55,474 nucleotides of DNA, taken from positions 1 through 55,474 of the forward strand of contig JANQKZ010000003.1 in NCBI GenBank assembly GCA_028280845.1. The letters are read 5' to 3'. Shown piece after piece: positions 29,370-38,507 of the stretch. How positions within the stretch are numbered: the stretch's first letter is position 1; every line of letters starts with the position of its first letter. The notes beneath the pieces are model-generated. The model searched no databases, was not told the origin of the DNA, and saw only the letters and a program-made list of their open reading frames with translations. The position numbers and the translations under genes were made by a program. The DNA comes from Opitutales bacterium (GTDB lineage: Bacteria > Verrucomicrobiota > Verrucomicrobiia > Opitutales > JABSRG01).

Positions 29370-30366
29370 CTTTTCCCACCTGTATATTGAAGAGGGGGCC
29401 CGGGAATATCCCCTCACAGACATGGTGCGAAAGCGCTTTCCTGAAGCGACCATCGTTTGGGTCAAAGACTACCGCCATTTCTTCAACCGCCCTGGCCAAC
29501 GCTTCCAGGTCCAGAAACATAGCATGAAGTTAGTCCTGGCAGTCAAAAAGGATGGCTATATTTATGACGGCAGTGAAAACGCCCAGGATTTCGGCGTATC
29601 CAATTTTTATTACACCACCCCGCTCATCAATTGCATCTACAATTGTGATTATTGCTTTCTTCAGGGCATGTATCCCTCGGCAAACCTGGTGCTTTATGTA
29701 AATCAGGAGGACCTTCAGGAGGCGGTTAAACAGGTAGCCCGACACCCGCCAGACCCCAAGCAACCCCTCCTCCTGGCAGTCTCCTATAACACAGACCTCC
29801 TCGCCTTTGAAAAGGTGGCCCCACTCGCCAGTTCGTGGATCGACGCGACCCGGGACATCCCCCGGTTCCTCATGGAAATCCGGACCAAAAGCGCCAATTT
29901 CCGGGTCCTGGCCGACCTGGAACCCAGCTCCAACACCATCCTGGCCTGGACCCTCTCCCCTCAGGAGGTCATTCGCCCATACGAGAAAGGAACACCCCCG
30001 CTCAGCGCTCGCCTGAACGCCGCCGCAAAAGCCGCCCAGGCGGGATGGAAACTCCGTCTGTGCTTCGACCCGGTACTGAAAATCCCAAATTGGGAATCCG
30101 TTTATCCGGAGTTTATAAACCAGGTCTTCACCGCCATACCAGCCAGCCAAGTAACCGATATCACCATCGGCGCCTTCCGTATGTCGGCCTCCTATTTCAA
30201 AACCATTAAGCGACAACGCGCCGATTCAGACCTGTTCTTCGACGACTACTCCCACCAGGATGGCCTCGTGCGCTACAAAGATCCAGACCAGCAGGCCCTC
30301 GTCGACACCGTTTATTCCCTCTGCAAAGCCCACCTCCCCAAAGACCGCATCGATATCTGGCTATGA
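29311..30366 (+). CDS. Spore-photoproduct-lyase-like radical SAM protein
   Basis: A 351-residue radical SAM enzyme. The cluster motif CIYNCDYC (Cys108, 112, 115) and following FLQGMYPSANLVLYVN match SplB (CxxxCxxCYLQ...YVN), as does the N-terminal LYIEEGAREYPL. SplB reverses UV-induced spore photoproduct in spore DNA. By remembered alignment the H-donor Cys141 of Bacillus SplB corresponds to Tyr159 here (VSYNTD against SCTSD), so the reaction may differ. No spore-forming relatives are expected. The ATG at 29311 is chosen over a TTG at 29290; either overlaps the nucleosidase gene. Confidence 0.8.
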   Translation: MPAIEKPGSLASGPSSWNPDFSHLYIEEGAREYPLTDMVRKRFPEATIVWVKDYRHFFNRPGQRFQVQKHSMKLVLAVKKDGYIYDGSENAQDFGVSNFYYTTPLINCIYNCDYCFLQGMYPSANLVLYVNQEDLQEAVKQVARHPPDPKQPLLLAVSYNTDLLAFEKVAPLASSWIDATRDIPRFLMEIRTKSANFRVLADLEPSSNTILAWTLSPQEVIRPYEKGTPPLSARLNAAAKAAQAGWKLRLCFDPVLKIPNWESVYPEFINQVFTAIPASQVTDITIGAFRMSASYFKTIKRQRADSDLFFDDYSHQDGLVRYKDPDQQALVDTVYSLCKAHLPKDRIDIWL

Positions 30367-30961
30367 CCCCCTCTCTCCCTCTTTATCTTACTCTCATACG
30401 TAGATACAACTCGAATGCCATTTTCAGAATGACTCTAAAAAAAAGCCCGCTCCCACAGAAGGACAAAGAAGAAGACCCGGTAAGCCCGTAGGGCCCGACC
30501 CTGGTCGCGACCTCATGGAATACCCAAAACCCATCCTCGGCTCTCCATTTCTAACTTACTTCCGTCGAGGCTAGGCGACGGGGCCTAAAAGGTAAAGATT
30601 GCACAGAAGATTCATGGCAGGCCCGAGCGATTGGTCCCGTTGCCTATGCCGACTGGTTCGTATCTCTGTAGTTCGTCCAGGCACCGAAACCAAGGCCAGA
30701 GGCAATCCGAACTTTCTTTCTTTTAAACTACGGAAAACGCGGAAAGACACAGAATCCCAATTCCATGTCCTTCTGTGCATTCCGTAGTGGATCTCATTCG
30801 TTATCCTTCCTTCTTTTTGACCACCCGCTGCGCTGGAGTTCACGGAGGTCAGGAAGATTTTCCAGCTCTTTGTTCTCAGTGCTCTCCGGGGTACGTCTTT
30901 CTTTTTCCCGCGAACAGTTCGTTTTTGCAATTAACTGCAAAACCTGTCAGCGAATGATCCA
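30367..30961. other. Long intergenic region with dispersed repeats
   Basis: About 600 bases without a supported gene. It contains a REP-like piece (AAGCCCGCTCCCACAGAA, 30443-30460), the palindrome GGTCGCGACC (30503-30512) and the interrupted inverted repeat at 30728-30787. The rest is unassigned. Confidence 0.5.
30728..30787. repeat. Interrupted inverted repeat CTACGGAA...CACAGAA
   Basis: CTACGGAA (30728-30735) and CACAGAA (30748-30754) are matched by TTCTGTG (30771-30777) and TTCCGTAG (30780-30787). This is a nested pair typical of dispersed intergenic repeats found in many environmental genomes. Confidence 0.5.
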
Positions 30962-32278
30962 ATGGATTGTGCTGTAGTAACAGGAGCCGACAACACGGCG
31001 GGAGAGGCGATTGCCAGGAAGCTCGTCAACATGGGGTACCGGGTATACGGACTCGGTCAATTTACCAAAGCACCGGAATGGGAGCATCGACAATTTCACC
31101 CCGTGGGGTGCGATCTCACCCAGCCCCAAAACGTTTCCGATGCCCTGGAGGGGATCACGAGCCAGCGCAATTTAATTTCCGTGTTCGTCCACGCCGCTGT
31201 CTACACACCGGTTGACAAAGAGGACCAATCCTTTGAATCCTCCTCCCCGGGAGCAATTGATGCCGCGTTCCGCATCCATTTGCTTTGCCCGGTCCAGATC
31301 AGTCGCCAGTTGCTCCCCTCACTCCGGGTAACCAAGGGCCACCTCATCATTGTGGCCCCTCATCCGCCCGCCACCCTCGCCGCGCACCCGGCCCTGGCTG
31401 CAGCTGCGGCCGGGCTCCAGCAGTTTGGAGAGTCGTTTTTTGATGAAGTTCGCGAAGAGGGGATAAAATTGACCACCTTGTACCCCCGCCCCAACGATCC
31501 CCGCTTCCTCCAACGACGAAAGTCAGTCCTCAAACGATCCGATGTCCTCGACCCGGACCAATTCGCCCAGGCCGCCGAGCACGTCCTCCGGGAAGCCAAC
31601 TTCGGCAACGTCATCACCGAGCTGGTCGTCCGCCCACAAACGAGCGACTCAAAGAACCAGATTCCCGATACGCATATCAAGCTGGATGCCTACAGCGAAA
31701 TTCAGCTGCCCCCGCCCCAGCATTTTCCTCCCGAGCCCGTACCCTTGATCATCCCTCAACCGCCTCCTTTCGAACGCAAGGAGACTGAGCGGCCAGACAA
31801 CAATAAAAGCCGGTCACGGCGCCGCCGTCGAAATCGCAATCGTCAGCGCCAGGATCAGGACCTCACTCCGGATAAACCGGAAAATCGGGAGCTCCAACCC
31901 AAACACTCCCCACGGCCAGACCCAAAGGACAAGGAAGCTCCCGCAGGAGATAAGCCGGAGAAAAAGCGGGACAACCGTTCCCGGAACCGCGGACAGCCTG
32001 CTAAGCCAAAAGTCGAACCGGTCGTAAAAACAGAAGAGGCTCCCATCCAGGTAACCCGGCAGCCGGAACCCACGCCGGCGATGGAGCCAAAACCTGCTCC
32101 AAAAAAGAAAACCATCGCGAAGAAAAAGACGGTTCCCAAAAAGAAGACGGCCGTCGCCAAAACGAAAACCGCAGCTAAGAAAAAAGCGGCAGCCAAGAAG
32201 AAAACAGCCCCGAAAAAGAAGGCCGTGGCGAAGAAAAAAGCCGTCGCCAAAAAGAAAACGACCGCCAAAAAGAAGTGA
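30962..32278 (+). CDS. Probably inactive SDR-fold protein with histone-H1-like tail
   Basis: A 438-residue protein. Residues 1-215 are a Rossmann-type short-chain dehydrogenase: TGADNTAGEAIARKL (7-21) binds NAD(P), and HAAVYTP (77-83) replaces the usual NNAG. The Ser, Tyr and Lys catalytic positions appear lost (VAPHPPATLAAHPALAAAAAG, 131-151). After a proline-rich linker come SRSRRRRRNRNRQRQ (about 281-296) and a tail of repeated KKK-ala/thr/val units (about 375-438), like histone H1 or AlgP tails that bind nucleic acid. A nucleotide-sensing, DNA- or RNA-binding protein is plausible. Low-complexity tails can also arise by simple repeat expansion. Confidence 0.8.
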   Translation: MDCAVVTGADNTAGEAIARKLVNMGYRVYGLGQFTKAPEWEHRQFHPVGCDLTQPQNVSDALEGITSQRNLISVFVHAAVYTPVDKEDQSFESSSPGAIDAAFRIHLLCPVQISRQLLPSLRVTKGHLIIVAPHPPATLAAHPALAAAAAGLQQFGESFFDEVREEGIKLTTLYPRPNDPRFLQRRKSVLKRSDVLDPDQFAQAAEHVLREANFGNVITELVVRPQTSDSKNQIPDTHIKLDAYSEIQLPPPQHFPPEPVPLIIPQPPPFERKETERPDNNKSRSRRRRRNRNRQRQDQDLTPDKPENRELQPKHSPRPDPKDKEAPAGDKPEKKRDNRSRNRGQPAKPKVEPVVKTEEAPIQVTRQPEPTPAMEPKPAPKKKTIAKKKTVPKKKTAVAKTKTAAKKKAAAKKKTAPKKKAVAKKKAVAKKKTTAKKK

Positions 32279-32347
32279 ACCCCTCCTGGCGGCCCTCCGG
32301 CAAGAGAGCCTCTTTCTGTCTCCTCGGATATCAGGCGGGCGATGGGC

Positions 32348-33541
32348 TCAACTGTCGAGAAAAGCCTTCATCTTCCCGATCCCCTCTTCAATCTGTTCCG
32401 CATCAATCCCGGAATAGGCGAACCGGACATAGCACTGGGTTTCCCCCGGGAGGGGCCGGCCAAAGTGGAGCCGCGTGCAGAAGGACACACCGGTTGCTTT
32501 CAGGACGGCCCGGCGAAAGCCTTCATAGTCAGTGAGTCCCTTATTCCGCATGGCCCCGGTCACGTTGGGGAAGAGATAAAACGTGGTTTCCGGTCGAGCG
32601 CAGGTGATGCCCTCGATCGAATTCAGCGCATCCACGGCGACATTTCTGCGCTCCTGCAGCGTGGCCAGGATCTGATGGACTTCAGACTGGTCCCCGGTCA
32701 GCCCGTCGATAGCTCCATACTGGATGAAATGGTTGGGGCAGGACTCCAGGTTCACATTTTGCCGGGTAATGACTGCAATGACATCCTCCGGCCCGATGGC
32801 CGCCCCCAGCCGCCAGCCGGTCATGGCAAACTTTTTAGAAAAGGTATAGAGAATTACCGATCGCTCCTGCATACCCGGTATGCTGACGAAAGAGCGGCTC
32901 TTACCCGAATAACGCACATCGAAGTAGGCCTCATCGACCAGGACATAAAGGTCATGCTCGCGCACCAGCTCGGCGAGTTTTTCAAATTCATCTGGCCCGG
33001 CCTCCGCCCCGATCGGGTTCTGTAGATCGTTCAGAATCAGGATGCGGGTGCTTGGAGTCAGTTGGCGCTCAATACCCGCAATATCGATGACGAAACCGCT
33101 TTCGGTCTCCTGGTAACCATAGGGCAGGGCAACCCCGCCCTGGAATTCGATTTGCGATTCGTAGATGGGAAACCCCGGGTTGGGGTAGAGCACACCATCC
33201 CCGGGATTCAGGACTGCATGGAGGAATTTACCGATCACCGGCTTGCCGCCCGGCTGTATGGACACGTTAGCCATCTCGTAGTTTACCCCGTGGCTGGCGC
33301 TGATATCCGCCGCCAGCACTTCCCGGAGCTGAGGGATTCCCGCATTGGGGCAATACCCGGTCTTGCCCTCGCGCATGGCCTTAATGGCGCCTTCCTGTAC
33401 CGTCATCGGCGTGGATAAGTTCACATCTCCCAAGTGAAACGGATAGACGTGATTACCCTGTGCAGCAAAAGCCGCAGCCTCACCTGAGACGGCAAACGCG
33501 GTTTCCGTGCCCAGGCGTTGAATGTGTTCAGCAATTTTCAT
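32348..33541 (-). CDS. Class I/II PLP aminotransferase
   Basis: A 397-residue fold-type I aminotransferase. The PLP Schiff-base lysine is in YTFSKKFAMTGWRLG. Other signatures are YCPNAGIPQLREVL, NPGFPIYES, NDLQNPIGAEAG (usually NPSNPTG) and VLVDEAYFDV. Substrate is likely aspartate, alanine or a related amino acid. It lies 30 bases behind the hydroxypyruvate-reductase-like gene in the same direction, so the pair may interconvert serine/glycine-type 2-oxo and 2-hydroxy acids. Confidence 0.85.
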   Translation of the reverse strand: MKIAEHIQRLGTETAFAVSGEAAAFAAQGNHVYPFHLGDVNLSTPMTVQEGAIKAMREGKTGYCPNAGIPQLREVLAADISASHGVNYEMANVSIQPGGKPVIGKFLHAVLNPGDGVLYPNPGFPIYESQIEFQGGVALPYGYQETESGFVIDIAGIERQLTPSTRILILNDLQNPIGAEAGPDEFEKLAELVREHDLYVLVDEAYFDVRYSGKSRSFVSIPGMQERSVILYTFSKKFAMTGWRLGAAIGPEDVIAVITRQNVNLESCPNHFIQYGAIDGLTGDQSEVHQILATLQERRNVAVDALNSIEGITCARPETTFYLFPNVTGAMRNKGLTDYEGFRRAVLKATGVSFCTRLHFGRPLPGETQCYVRFAYSGIDAEQIEEGIGKMKAFLDS

Positions 33542-33571
33542 GGGAGTCGAATGGAAAGGAAAAGGTTGAGG

Positions 33572-34705
33572 TTAACGAAGTCCAAGGGCTTCCGCATTGA
33601 CGATACTGGGAGCAGCCTCCGGGGTAGCTCCCTCGAGGAAGGGCAACACGCCCCCTTGATCCCAAACCGGATAACCCTGCAGCACGCCGGCTACATTGGC
33701 GGCAGCGAGAGACGCCATCCCTTCGCGGGTCCACACCGTGGCTGAGGCGATGTGGGGCACGATGACGACGTTGTCCAGCTCGGCCAGACCGGGAGCCATC
33801 TCCGGTTCTTTTTCAAACACATCCAGGCCTACCCGGAAATCCGGGTGCTGCCGGCAGTGGGCCACCAGGGCTTGTTCATCAATGATCGGGCCCCGGCTGC
33901 TGTTCACCAGGATCGCATTGGGCTTCATCAATTTCAGCCGATCTCCATTAATCAGGTGAGTCGTGCTGGGATCGAGAACCGTATGCAGGCTGACAACGTC
34001 GGCCGCTTCCAGAACCTCCTCAACCGTGGCCGCCCGGTGGCAGGTGACCCGGGGCTCCCCTTGCTTTTCCAAAAAGTCCCCGTAATCCGCGATAGTGGCC
34101 TCGAGGGCTTCATTGGGATACAGGTCATAGTAAACCATGTTCATCTTATGCCCTTCCACCATCATGCGCGCGTAGGCCGCGCCAATGCGCCCGGCCCCGA
34201 TCACTCCGACTGTCTTGCCATGAAAGAGCTGCCCCATGAAAAGGGTAGGGAGCCATCCCGTAAATTGCCCACCACGCATATAGCGATCGGCCTCCACTAC
34301 CCGTCGGGATGCGGAAAACGTCAGGGCCACGGCCAACTCGGCTGTGGTTTCCGTAAGCACCCCTGGCGTGTTCCCTACCGGGATCGCCAGACGGGTGGCG
34401 GCATCGACGTCGACATTATTAAACCCGACCGCATAGTTGCTGTAGGCTCGCCCTCCTGCAGCTTTGAGGGCGCCCAAGAGGGTAGCATCCCAAGCCTCTG
34501 TCAGTTGGCCGATCACCCCGTCGCACCGCTCCCCCATCAGGTCGATAATCGTCGCCTGGTCGAGGATCTTCGTTCCTGGAGCAATTTCGATCCGGCAACC
34601 AGCCTGTATCAGGATCTGTTTCCAGTGATCTCCGGGGAGCTCCTTCGTGACCACCACGCGGAGGGATCCTTCGGGATTGAGAATAGTCGGGTTCAAGGGG
34701 TTCAT
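33572..34705 (-). CDS. D-2-hydroxyacid dehydrogenase, plant hydroxypyruvate-reductase type
   Basis: A 377-residue NAD(P)H-dependent reductase. The Rossmann motif is GVIGAGRIGAAYARMM. Catalytic Arg, Glu and His are in NSSRGPIIDE, EKEPEMAPG and VVPHIASATVWTREGM. The sequence VVEADRYMRGGQFTGWLP and the end SIVNAEALGLR closely recall plant peroxisomal hydroxypyruvate reductase (HPR1). Likely reduces hydroxypyruvate or glyoxylate to glycerate or glycolate. Probably in one operon with the downstream aminotransferase. Confidence 0.88.
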   Translation of the reverse strand: MNPLNPTILNPEGSLRVVVTKELPGDHWKQILIQAGCRIEIAPGTKILDQATIIDLMGERCDGVIGQLTEAWDATLLGALKAAGGRAYSNYAVGFNNVDVDAATRLAIPVGNTPGVLTETTAELAVALTFSASRRVVEADRYMRGGQFTGWLPTLFMGQLFHGKTVGVIGAGRIGAAYARMMVEGHKMNMVYYDLYPNEALEATIADYGDFLEKQGEPRVTCHRAATVEEVLEAADVVSLHTVLDPSTTHLINGDRLKLMKPNAILVNSSRGPIIDEQALVAHCRQHPDFRVGLDVFEKEPEMAPGLAELDNVVIVPHIASATVWTREGMASLAAANVAGVLQGYPVWDQGGVLPFLEGATPEAAPSIVNAEALGLR

Positions 34706-34936
34706 GATTGTCCTGTCCTCTAGAGAAGCAGATGAAGGAAAGTGAAGGAAGTCGACACGCTATAACGATATGCTGTTCATTCCAAGCCACCGGAAGGCGA
34801 CCGTAAAGCACCGATTCATCGGAACCCGGGTCATAACGATTTCAAATATTAGCGAAGCGGGAATCTCGCAAAATATGCCCCACCATTTTCTCCCTTTTGT
34901 CTTCCGCTTGCGCTATTGCTTCTCAAACTGCTGGAT

Positions 34937-37021
34937 ATGCGGCTCAACCTGACTTTCCTGCTCCACTTTTGCTTTATCCTCACCATTATAGGCTCAGACA
35001 CGAGCCATGCGGACACCGACGACCCTTACCTGTGGATGGAAGAGGTCGACAATGAGGAGGCTCTCGCCTGGGCGAAAGCTATCAGCGACCACACCACCAC
35101 AGAGCTGGAAGCGGTGGCCGAATTTGGCCCTATCCACGAGCAACTCCTCGAGATCTATAATTCACAGGACCGCATCCCGATGCCGGCTCTTCACGGCGAT
35201 TGGGTCTATAATTTCTGGCGCGATGCTGACCATGTTCGCGGCCTCTGGCGACGCACCACGCTGGCCAGCTACCAGGAAGACAAGCCGGAATGGGAGCCCG
35301 TCCTGGACCTGGACGCCCTCGCTGAGGTCGAGGGAGAAAACTGGGTCTGGAAAGGGGCCACCTTCCTCGCTCCCGACGAGCGACTCGCCCTCGTCCGCCT
35401 GTCCCGGGGGGGCGCCGATGCCGTGGTCCTTCGCGAATTCGACACTGTGGCCAGAGCATTCGTAGACGATGGCTTTGTTCTGCCCGAGTCCAAAGTACGG
35501 GTCTCCTGGCTCGACCAGGACACCCTGTTCATCGGGACCGATTTCGGTGAAGGGTCCATGACCGACTCCGGCTACCCACGGCGGACCCAGCGGTGGAAGC
35601 GAGGTCAGCCCGTAGAGGAATCCACTATGATCCACGAGGGCGCGGTGGAGGATGTCTCCGTGTCGACCTGGGTTTATCACCGGCCTCATGATCGCTATGT
35701 CGTGGTCCGTGCCTTCCACGAGTTTTTCCGTTCCACCTTCTTCCTGTTCCTGGAGGATCGCCTCGTTCATTTGGACATCCCGGCCGACGCCGAACTCAAA
35801 GGCTTCTTTAAAGATAAGCTGGTCGTGCATCTACGCTCCCCCTGGACTCCGGGCGACCAGACCTATCCGGCAGACGCCCTCCTGGCCTTGGATTTAGATA
35901 CCTTCCTTCAAGGTAACCGGGAGTTTGAGCCCCTCTTCCAACCCACTGATCGCGTCGCCTTCGATGAACTGCTCTTTACCCGCGACCACATCGTATTCAC
36001 CACCCTCGATAACGTCGTCAGCCGCCTCTACCAGCTCGAGCTGGCCGACGGCACCTGGAAGAAGACCGAGGTGGACTTACCCGGCCTGGGCGCAGTTCAA
36101 CTCAGGTCCTACTCCGAGACCCAGAACCTCTACTTCTTTACCTACACCGATTTCGTGACTCCAACCAGCTTGTTCCTTGTTCAGGAGGGTGCACCCCCGA
36201 TAAACTTCAAATCCTCTCCGGCCTGGTTCGACACCGAGGGCGTGACCATCGAACAGCATGAAGCCCTGTCTAAAGATGGCACCCACATCCCCTACTTTTT
36301 GCTGAAACCTCGCGGCTACGAGGCCAATGGCGCCAACCCCACCTTACTCTACGCCTACGGCGGATTTGAGGTGTCGATGCGCCCTTACTACTCCGGCACC
36401 CTAGGATCCTCCTGGGTCGAACGCGGGGGAGTCTATGCCCTGGCCAATATTCGGGGCGGGGGCGAGTTTGGCCCCCAATGGCACCAGGCCGCCCTCCGGG
36501 AAAATCGACAGAAAAATTTCGACGACCTCATCGCCGTGGCCGAAGATCTGGTCAAGCGCGGGGTCACCACTCCGGCTCACCTCGGCATCGAAGGAGGGTC
36601 CCAAGGGGGTCTCCTCGTCAGTGGAGCCTTCACCCAACGCCCCGATCTCTTCAATGCCGTCGTCAGCGCGGTTCCCCTGGCCGACATGAAACGATACAAC
36701 AAACTCCTCGCGGGTGCCAGCTGGATGGCGGAGTACGGCAACCCGGACACCGAGGATTGGGAGTACATCAAGCATTGGTCTCCCTACCACAACCTCAGCC
36801 CCGAGGCCGAGTATCCCCCCGTTTTCTTTTGGACCAACACCCGCGACGACCGGGTCCACCCGGCGCACGCCCGCAAGATGGTCGCCCGCCTTCAGGAATA
36901 TGGAAAACCGGTGTATTACTATGAAAACACCGAGGGTGGCCACGGTGGTGCCACCAACCTCAAGCAAAGCGCCTACATCCGCGCCCTGACCTACGCCTAC
37001 CTCTGGAAACGCCTGAGATAA
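34937..37021 (+). CDS. Secreted prolyl oligopeptidase (S9A)
   Basis: A 694-residue serine peptidase. N-terminal signal peptide (MRLNLTFLLHFCFILTI...). Then DPYLWMEEV, the usual start of the beta-propeller that gates the active site, and the alpha/beta-hydrolase domain. Catalytic residues: Ser555 (GGSQGG), the Asp of NTRDDRV (about 637) and His669 (GGHGG). Cleaves short proline-containing peptides, here outside the cytoplasm. The ATG at 34937 is preferred to an in-frame TTG seven codons upstream. Confidence 0.92.
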   Translation: MRLNLTFLLHFCFILTIIGSDTSHADTDDPYLWMEEVDNEEALAWAKAISDHTTTELEAVAEFGPIHEQLLEIYNSQDRIPMPALHGDWVYNFWRDADHVRGLWRRTTLASYQEDKPEWEPVLDLDALAEVEGENWVWKGATFLAPDERLALVRLSRGGADAVVLREFDTVARAFVDDGFVLPESKVRVSWLDQDTLFIGTDFGEGSMTDSGYPRRTQRWKRGQPVEESTMIHEGAVEDVSVSTWVYHRPHDRYVVVRAFHEFFRSTFFLFLEDRLVHLDIPADAELKGFFKDKLVVHLRSPWTPGDQTYPADALLALDLDTFLQGNREFEPLFQPTDRVAFDELLFTRDHIVFTTLDNVVSRLYQLELADGTWKKTEVDLPGLGAVQLRSYSETQNLYFFTYTDFVTPTSLFLVQEGAPPINFKSSPAWFDTEGVTIEQHEALSKDGTHIPYFLLKPRGYEANGANPTLLYAYGGFEVSMRPYYSGTLGSSWVERGGVYALANIRGGGEFGPQWHQAALRENRQKNFDDLIAVAEDLVKRGVTTPAHLGIEGGSQGGLLVSGAFTQRPDLFNAVVSAVPLADMKRYNKLLAGASWMAEYGNPDTEDWEYIKHWSPYHNLSPEAEYPPVFFWTNTRDDRVHPAHARKMVARLQEYGKPVYYYENTEGGHGGATNLKQSAYIRALTYAYLWKRLR

Positions 37022-37039
37022 AAAACCGTAGGACCACCC

Positions 37040-38248
37040 TCACCAGGTCATCTGCGTAAACGCGGGCGAGGTCGCCTCGGGATGCCGCATATAGCGAAAG
37101 AGCTGATCCTGTTTAAACACATTGCGCAGCTTGATGTGGATGGGGTGATCCAGAATCCGCACCCGGGACAGGGTCTGGGTCTCCGGATCGAAAATATCGG
37201 CATATAAACGCTCGAACCGCTCCGGGCTGTTCACCGCGCGGTGCACCTCCATCATGTTGAGCGGACCCTCCTCACCGAGATAAGCTCCCCAGATGTTGAA
37301 GGAGAGGTCCATCCAGATCCAACGCTTTCGGTCATGGCTGAAGACCTCATTCGTCGTATGGCCGGCGGCCAACAGGATTTCATAGCCCTCCTCGCCGGTC
37401 GGCGGCCCGGGGAACAGCTGGTGCCGCATCAGAATGAAGCGGGTGGGGCTGCCAAAGACATTATTGGCATGGGCAAAGACCATCGCCATGTTCGCACACC
37501 AGCACTTGTCCTCCCCCGCCATGAGCCGACGGTATTGATCAAACGGCCCCAGGGCGTCCAACGCATTGGAAGGCGTGCCTCGGTGCGGAGTCAACTCGGT
37601 CACCAGCCGGCTCGCCAAGACCCGGGCCTGCTCATAATCGTCCATCTCCGACGTGAACAACCCTCCCCAGGTTTCGTGAGCAAAAGCCATGTCGGCTTCG
37701 TCGGGCTGCTCCAGCACCCAGTCACTCAGGCGCGACCGGGCAAAATTCAAGTCCGTCTCTCGGATGTGAATCCGGCTATGCCCATCTTTGATCCGACCAC
37801 GCGACAGGTAGTTCTCTTTCGGAAAGAACATCGTCGCCAGGTGGTAGGCCCGGGAGCGCGACTCATCTTGCTTCAGTCCAAAAATCTCCAGCTCCCGGCG
37901 CTCATTGGAAAAATCCTCCAGCGTATGGTTGTCCTCAAACTCCACTCGAATTCGTCCCGTCTCCGTGACTTGCTCCGCCCCCCCGTTAATCGTGTAGGCA
38001 TACGATTCAATCTCAGGATCGTCCGAAGCCAGTTGCAGAGTAAACCCGGTCCCATCCTCCAGCGGGTAAATCCCACCAATAAGGACCGCATCCCCCCGCG
38101 GGTAAAGGTCCCAATACTTGGAAGCAAAATCGTGATATTCAAAAGCCGGCTGCGGGCTGTGCCAGATCGGCGGGGCATGCGTCGGCTGGGGTTGACCTGC
38201 GAGGAGCCCCGTCGCCCCCATCAAAAAACAGAAAAGCGATTTCCACAT
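37040..38248 (-). CDS. Secreted transglutaminase-like protein
   Basis: A 402-residue exported protein (signal peptide MWKSLFCFLMGATGLL...). The C-terminal half has a transglutaminase-like thiol triad: Cys249 in EDKCWCANMAMVF, His297 in AAGHTTNEVF and Asp314 in WIWMDLSFN. This fold includes peptidases and amidases as well as cross-linking enzymes. The N-terminal part (about 30-170) is unassigned. It is convergent with the prolyl oligopeptidase, 18 bases apart, and could act with it on external peptides. Confidence 0.72.
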   Translation of the reverse strand: MWKSLFCFLMGATGLLAGQPQPTHAPPIWHSPQPAFEYHDFASKYWDLYPRGDAVLIGGIYPLEDGTGFTLQLASDDPEIESYAYTINGGAEQVTETGRIRVEFEDNHTLEDFSNERRELEIFGLKQDESRSRAYHLATMFFPKENYLSRGRIKDGHSRIHIRETDLNFARSRLSDWVLEQPDEADMAFAHETWGGLFTSEMDDYEQARVLASRLVTELTPHRGTPSNALDALGPFDQYRRLMAGEDKCWCANMAMVFAHANNVFGSPTRFILMRHQLFPGPPTGEEGYEILLAAGHTTNEVFSHDRKRWIWMDLSFNIWGAYLGEEGPLNMMEVHRAVNSPERFERLYADIFDPETQTLSRVRILDHPIHIKLRNVFKQDQLFRYMRHPEATSPAFTQMTW

Positions 38249-38320
38249 AATCCCACAGCCTAACGCAGACCGCCCACCCCAAAAGCCAACCCTTGATTTC
38301 CTGTAAATCCCCCAAAAATA

Positions 38321-38366
38321 TCTTCCTCTTCCTCCTCATCTTCCTCTTCTTTTTCTTTTTCCCTAT
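38321..38366. repeat. 46-base pyrimidine tract
   Basis: The plus strand is C/T with a single interrupting A for about 46 bases (TCTTCCTCTTCCTCC... to TTTTTCCC). It lies 73-118 bases before the transglutaminase-like start (on the minus strand an AG-rich leader). Simple-sequence DNA with no assigned role. Confidence 0.5.
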
Positions 38367-38507
38367 CCCAAAGGACGAAACCATTTGCCTTCAACCAAGC
38401 CAGGGCTTGATTTCCGCTTCCCCCCTGCATTGGTTTGAAATGGTTTAGGTAGGGGTTCTCCCCGACTTTCCCCAAACTCCACCCACCCCCAATCCTTAAT
38501 CTGGAAT

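Noticed and set aside
33752-34723. 323-codon open frame on the plus strand
   Set aside because: Antisense to the hydroxypyruvate-reductase-like gene.
37241-38263. 340-codon open frame on the plus strand
   Set aside because: Antisense to the transglutaminase-like gene with its triad and signal peptide.
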